A stretch of DNA of 64,000 nt from Pseudonocardia parietis (lineage in GTDB: Bacteria; Actinomycetota; Actinomycetes; Mycobacteriales; Pseudonocardiaceae), in contig NZ_JAGINU010000001.1 in assembly GCF_017876315.1 (NCBI RefSeq), positions 744,001 through 808,000 on the forward strand. Direction: 5' to 3'. The notes beneath the pieces were generated by a model that saw nothing but the letters and a program-made list of their open reading frames with translations, was not told the origin of the DNA and searched no databases. How positions within the stretch are numbered: the first letter of the stretch is position 1; each line of letters starts with the position of its first letter. Both the position numbers and the translations under genes were made by a program. Below, piece after piece: positions 61,769-64,000 of the stretch.

Positions 61769-61786
61769 GGAACGCTAGAATGCTAG
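61769..61786. promoter_or_regulatory. Candidate GntR operator: GGAACGCTAGAATGCTAG
   Basis: Two CTAG-containing half sites in tandem, ending 10 bases before the dioxygenase ATG at 61797. The AATGCTAG part is the same as at 58414-58421. Placed to block transcription of the plus-strand operon. Confidence 0.55.
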
Positions 61787-61796
61787 GGAGCGCACA

Positions 61797-62738
61797 ATGA
61801 CGTTGGCCCTCTGCACGACCTCGCACACTCCGCTGATGGGGCGGTCTGAGCCCGCAACCGGTGTCACCGCCCGGGTCGAGGCCGCGTTCGACCGGGCCCG
61901 CGCATTCGTCCGGGACTACGACCCCGAGCTCGTGGTCCTGTTCGGACCGGACCACTACAACGGTTTCTTCTACGACATGATGCCGCCGTTCTGCATCGGC
62001 GCCGCAGCCGAATCAGTCGGTGACTACGGCATGCCGAAGGGCGCCCTGCCGGTCGACGCCGACGCCGCCCGCAGCCTCGCGCGCGAGGTCCTCGCCGCGG
62101 GCGTCGACATCGCGATCTCTGAACGCATGCAGGTCGACCACGGCTTCACCCAGCCCCTGGAGCTGCTCCTCGGCGCCATCGACACCGTGCCGGTGGTCCC
62201 GGTCTTCATCAACTGCGTCGCCGAGCCACTCAGCCCGGTCGCTCGCATACGCCTGCTCGGTGAAGCGATCGGACGCGGTGCGGTCGCCTTGGACAAGCGG
62301 GTGCTGCTGATCGGGTCCGGCGGACTGTCGCACGACCCACCGGTACCGCAGTTCGCGGGCGCCCCGCCTGCCGTGGCCGAGCGGCTCATCGCCGGCCGCA
62401 ACCCGACGGCCGAGGAGCGCGCCGTCCGCGAGGCCAGGGTCGTCGACGCCGTCGGCGCGTTCGCCGCCGGAATGTCGGACCTGATGCCCCTCAACCCGGA
62501 GTGGGACACCGCCCTGCTTGACGTGCTCGCCTCCGGAGACCTGGAGCAGATCGACGCCTGGCCCAACGACTGGTTCGTCGAGCAGGCGGGGCACTCCTCG
62601 CACGAGGTGCGCACGTGGATCGCGGCCTACGCCGCGCTCGGCTCGGCGGGCCGCTACGAGGTCGAGACGTCCTTCTACGAGGCGATCCCCGAGTGGATCG
62701 CCGGCTTCGGGCTGACCACCGCCCGTTCCCTCACCTGA
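61797..62738 (+). CDS. mhpB: Class III extradiol dioxygenase, 2,3-dihydroxyphenylpropionate 1,2-dioxygenase type
   Basis: 313 residues, the length of MhpB (LigB superfamily). H10 (TTSHTPL), LFGPDHYNGFFYDMMPPFCIG, VGDYGMPKG, H115 in MQVDHGFTQPL and H179 in SGGLSHDPPVPQ match the catalytic and Fe(II)-binding histidines of the family. It cleaves a catechol with a carboxyalkyl side chain next to the diol; a dihydroxypyridine-type substrate is an alternative in view of the neighbours. Leads an operon with an isochorismatase-fold gene and an alpha/beta hydrolase. Confidence 0.88.
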   Translation: MTLALCTTSHTPLMGRSEPATGVTARVEAAFDRARAFVRDYDPELVVLFGPDHYNGFFYDMMPPFCIGAAAESVGDYGMPKGALPVDADAARSLAREVLAAGVDIAISERMQVDHGFTQPLELLLGAIDTVPVVPVFINCVAEPLSPVARIRLLGEAIGRGAVALDKRVLLIGSGGLSHDPPVPQFAGAPPAVAERLIAGRNPTAEERAVREARVVDAVGAFAAGMSDLMPLNPEWDTALLDVLASGDLEQIDAWPNDWFVEQAGHSSHEVRTWIAAYAALGSAGRYEVETSFYEAIPEWIAGFGLTTARSLT

Positions 62739-62767
62739 GACCCCACCACCCCCCGAAAGGCATTGCC

Positions 62768-63379
62768 ATGGAACTCGACCCGCGCCGGACCGCATTCATC
62801 GCGGTGCACTACCAGAACGACGTGATCACGCCGGAGGGCGCGTTCGGCGCCATCTTCGCCGAGCAGGCCACCGCGGTCGGCGTCGTGCCGACCACGAAGA
62901 CCCTGCATGCCGCCGCCCGCGCCGCAGGCGCCCAGGTCGTCTACACCCGGGTGGCGTTCCAGCCCGGCTACGGCGACCTCGTGGGCAACTTCCCGCTGCT
63001 CGCGATGGTCGGCCAGCAGGGCTGCCTGGTCGACGGCACCTCGGCTGCCGCCATCGTCGACGAGCTCACCCCGCTCGACGGCGACATCGTCGTGACGCAC
63101 CAGCGGGTGAGCGGGTTCGTGGGCAGCGAGCTGGACGCCGTGCTGCGCGGCCGTGGCGTCGACACCGTCGTGGTCACCGGCGTGGCCACCAACATGTCGG
63201 TCGAGAGCACCGCGCGCAGCGCCGGCGACCTCGGATACCGCACGATCGTCGTCTCCGATGCGAGCAGCGCTGCTACGCCCGAGGTCCACCAAGCGTCACT
63301 GGACAGCCTGGGCATGCTCGGCGAGGTCGCCACCAGCGCCGATGTCCTGGCGGCGCTGAAGACCCCGGTGACGGCGTGA
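62768..63379 (+). CDS. Isochorismatase-fold protein lacking the catalytic cysteine
   Basis: 203 residues. AFIAVHYQNDVITPEG has the catalytic Asp region (D18), and VTGVATNMSVESTARSAGDLGYRTIVVSDAS is the nucleophile loop. The usual Cys (NVCVEST) is Ser at 144, and the catalytic Lys region reads THQRVSGF without Lys. It is therefore probably not a standard cysteine amidohydrolase: a serine variant, a binding protein or an inactive copy. In pyridine pathways enzymes of this fold hydrolyse maleamate. Coupled to the hydrolase by GTGA. Confidence 0.82.
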   Translation: MELDPRRTAFIAVHYQNDVITPEGAFGAIFAEQATAVGVVPTTKTLHAAARAAGAQVVYTRVAFQPGYGDLVGNFPLLAMVGQQGCLVDGTSAAAIVDELTPLDGDIVVTHQRVSGFVGSELDAVLRGRGVDTVVVTGVATNMSVESTARSAGDLGYRTIVVSDASSAATPEVHQASLDSLGMLGEVATSADVLAALKTPVTA

Positions 63380-64000
63380 GCCGCCCCTCGGTGTGGTCCG
63401 CGCTCGCGGGCCTCGAGCTCAGCATCAGGTATGTGCAGGTCGGGGAGTGGCGGACCCGAGTGCTGGAGGCGGGCGAAGGTGAACCACTGGTGCTCATGCA
63501 CGGCACCGGCGGGCACCTCGAGGCGTACGCACACAACATCGTGCCGCTGTCGGAGCGCTTCCGCGTGATCGCCTACGAGTACCCGGGCCACGGCTACACC
63601 ACCCACACCACCCGAGACCTCGAGCTGCCCGACTACGTCGCGCACCTCGACGGACTGCTCGACGCACTCGGGGTCGACCGCACGAATCTGTCCGGCGAGT
63701 CGCTCGGCGGCTGGCTGGCGCTCAAGTACGCGGCCGCGCACCCCGAGCGGGTGGGAAAGGTCGTGCTCAACACCCCGGGAGGCACCATGGCCACCCCCGA
63801 GGTGATGGAGCGGATCCGCAGCCTGTCCCAGGCCGCCGCGGACGACCCGACCGAGGAGCGGATCCGGGCCCGGCTGGAGTGGCTGATGGCGGACCCGTCG
63901 TCGGTCACCGACGAGCTCGTCGACATCCGGCGCGGCATCTACGCCCGTCCCGGCTTCGCCGAGTCCATGCGCCACATCCTCTGCCTGCAGGACCCGGAAA
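63376..64000 (+). CDS. Alpha/beta hydrolase, MhpC-like, truncated by the window edge
   Basis: The first 208 codons are present, from GTG 63376. LVLMHGTGGHLEAYAHNI is the oxyanion-hole region and SGESLGGWLALKYAA holds the Ser nucleophile; the Asp/His part is beyond the edge. The HGTGG and GESLGGW motifs fit C-C or C-N hydrolases acting after extradiol cleavage. It overlaps the isochorismatase-fold gene and would act on the product of the MhpB-type dioxygenase. Confidence 0.85.
   Translation, partial: MSRPSVWSALAGLELSIRYVQVGEWRTRVLEAGEGEPLVLMHGTGGHLEAYAHNIVPLSERFRVIAYEYPGHGYTTHTTRDLELPDYVAHLDGLLDALGVDRTNLSGESLGGWLALKYAAAHPERVGKVVLNTPGGTMATPEVMERIRSLSQAAADDPTEERIRARLEWLMADPSSVTDELVDIRRGIYARPGFAESMRHILCLQDPE

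Overview
The window is GC-rich, densely coded DNA from an actinobacterium, most likely a member of the Pseudonocardiaceae (Pseudonocardia-like). This rests on the chromosomal block at 1-17973. There, a DUF4177 gene, a RidA gene, two ArsA/Get3-like ATPases, a WhiB protein and a PASTA-bearing class A penicillin-binding protein stand in the order known for Mycobacterium tuberculosis Rv3678A-Rv3678c-Rv3679-Rv3680-whiB4-ponA2. They are followed by an MFS/thymidylate-kinase fusion, DNA polymerase III delta-prime and a large membrane M28 peptidase. The assignment is by protein families and order, not by database search.

A tRNA-Thr(CGT) gene at 18098-18174 starts an accessory zone. Its last 50 bases are repeated exactly at 39637-39686, which delimits a 21.56-kb integrated element. 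The left end of the element looks like a phage satellite or integrative-plasmid core: tyrosine integrase, XRE repressor, divergent excisionase-type HTH gene with a perfect palindrome between them, three small coupled genes, a D5/P4-type primase-helicase, and a repeat-rich stretch that may be its origin. No capsid, terminase or conjugation gene is visible. The rest of the element is catabolic cargo. It has a minus-strand CoA-ligase/alcohol dehydrogenase/MaoC/SDR/enolase-superfamily operon with a divergent GntR regulator and a fatty-acid-type permease. It also has an aromatic meta-cleavage set: HpaB-type monooxygenase, GntR, flavin reductase, catechol 2,3-dioxygenase, C-C hydrolase, a frameshifted MhpD hydratase and a truncated FAD-synthetase-like protein. 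Between core and cargo lies a patchwork of gene fragments.

Right of the repeat is what looks like the remnant of a second element (39739-42936): another tyrosine recombinase and a chain of small overlapping zinc-ribbon and membrane genes. It is broken by an IS5-family element with a clean 3-bp duplication, and followed by an IS1634-family element that abuts a 5'-truncated IS1380-family transposase.

From 46655 to the right edge lies a second catabolic region that does not match a pathway I can name. It has four luciferase-like flavin monooxygenases, an acyl-CoA synthetase, a thiamine-diphosphate enzyme, two small VOC proteins, an enoyl-CoA hydratase, an AraC regulator, a second HpaB/flavin-reductase pair, a GntR regulator, a class III extradiol dioxygenase (MhpB type), an isochorismatase-fold protein lacking its catalytic cysteine and an alpha/beta hydrolase cut by the window edge. 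A shared AATGCTAG motif upstream of the divergent transcription units suggests one regulon. The window thus carries two non-identical monooxygenase plus extradiol-dioxygenase sets, one inside the tRNA-targeted element and one outside it.
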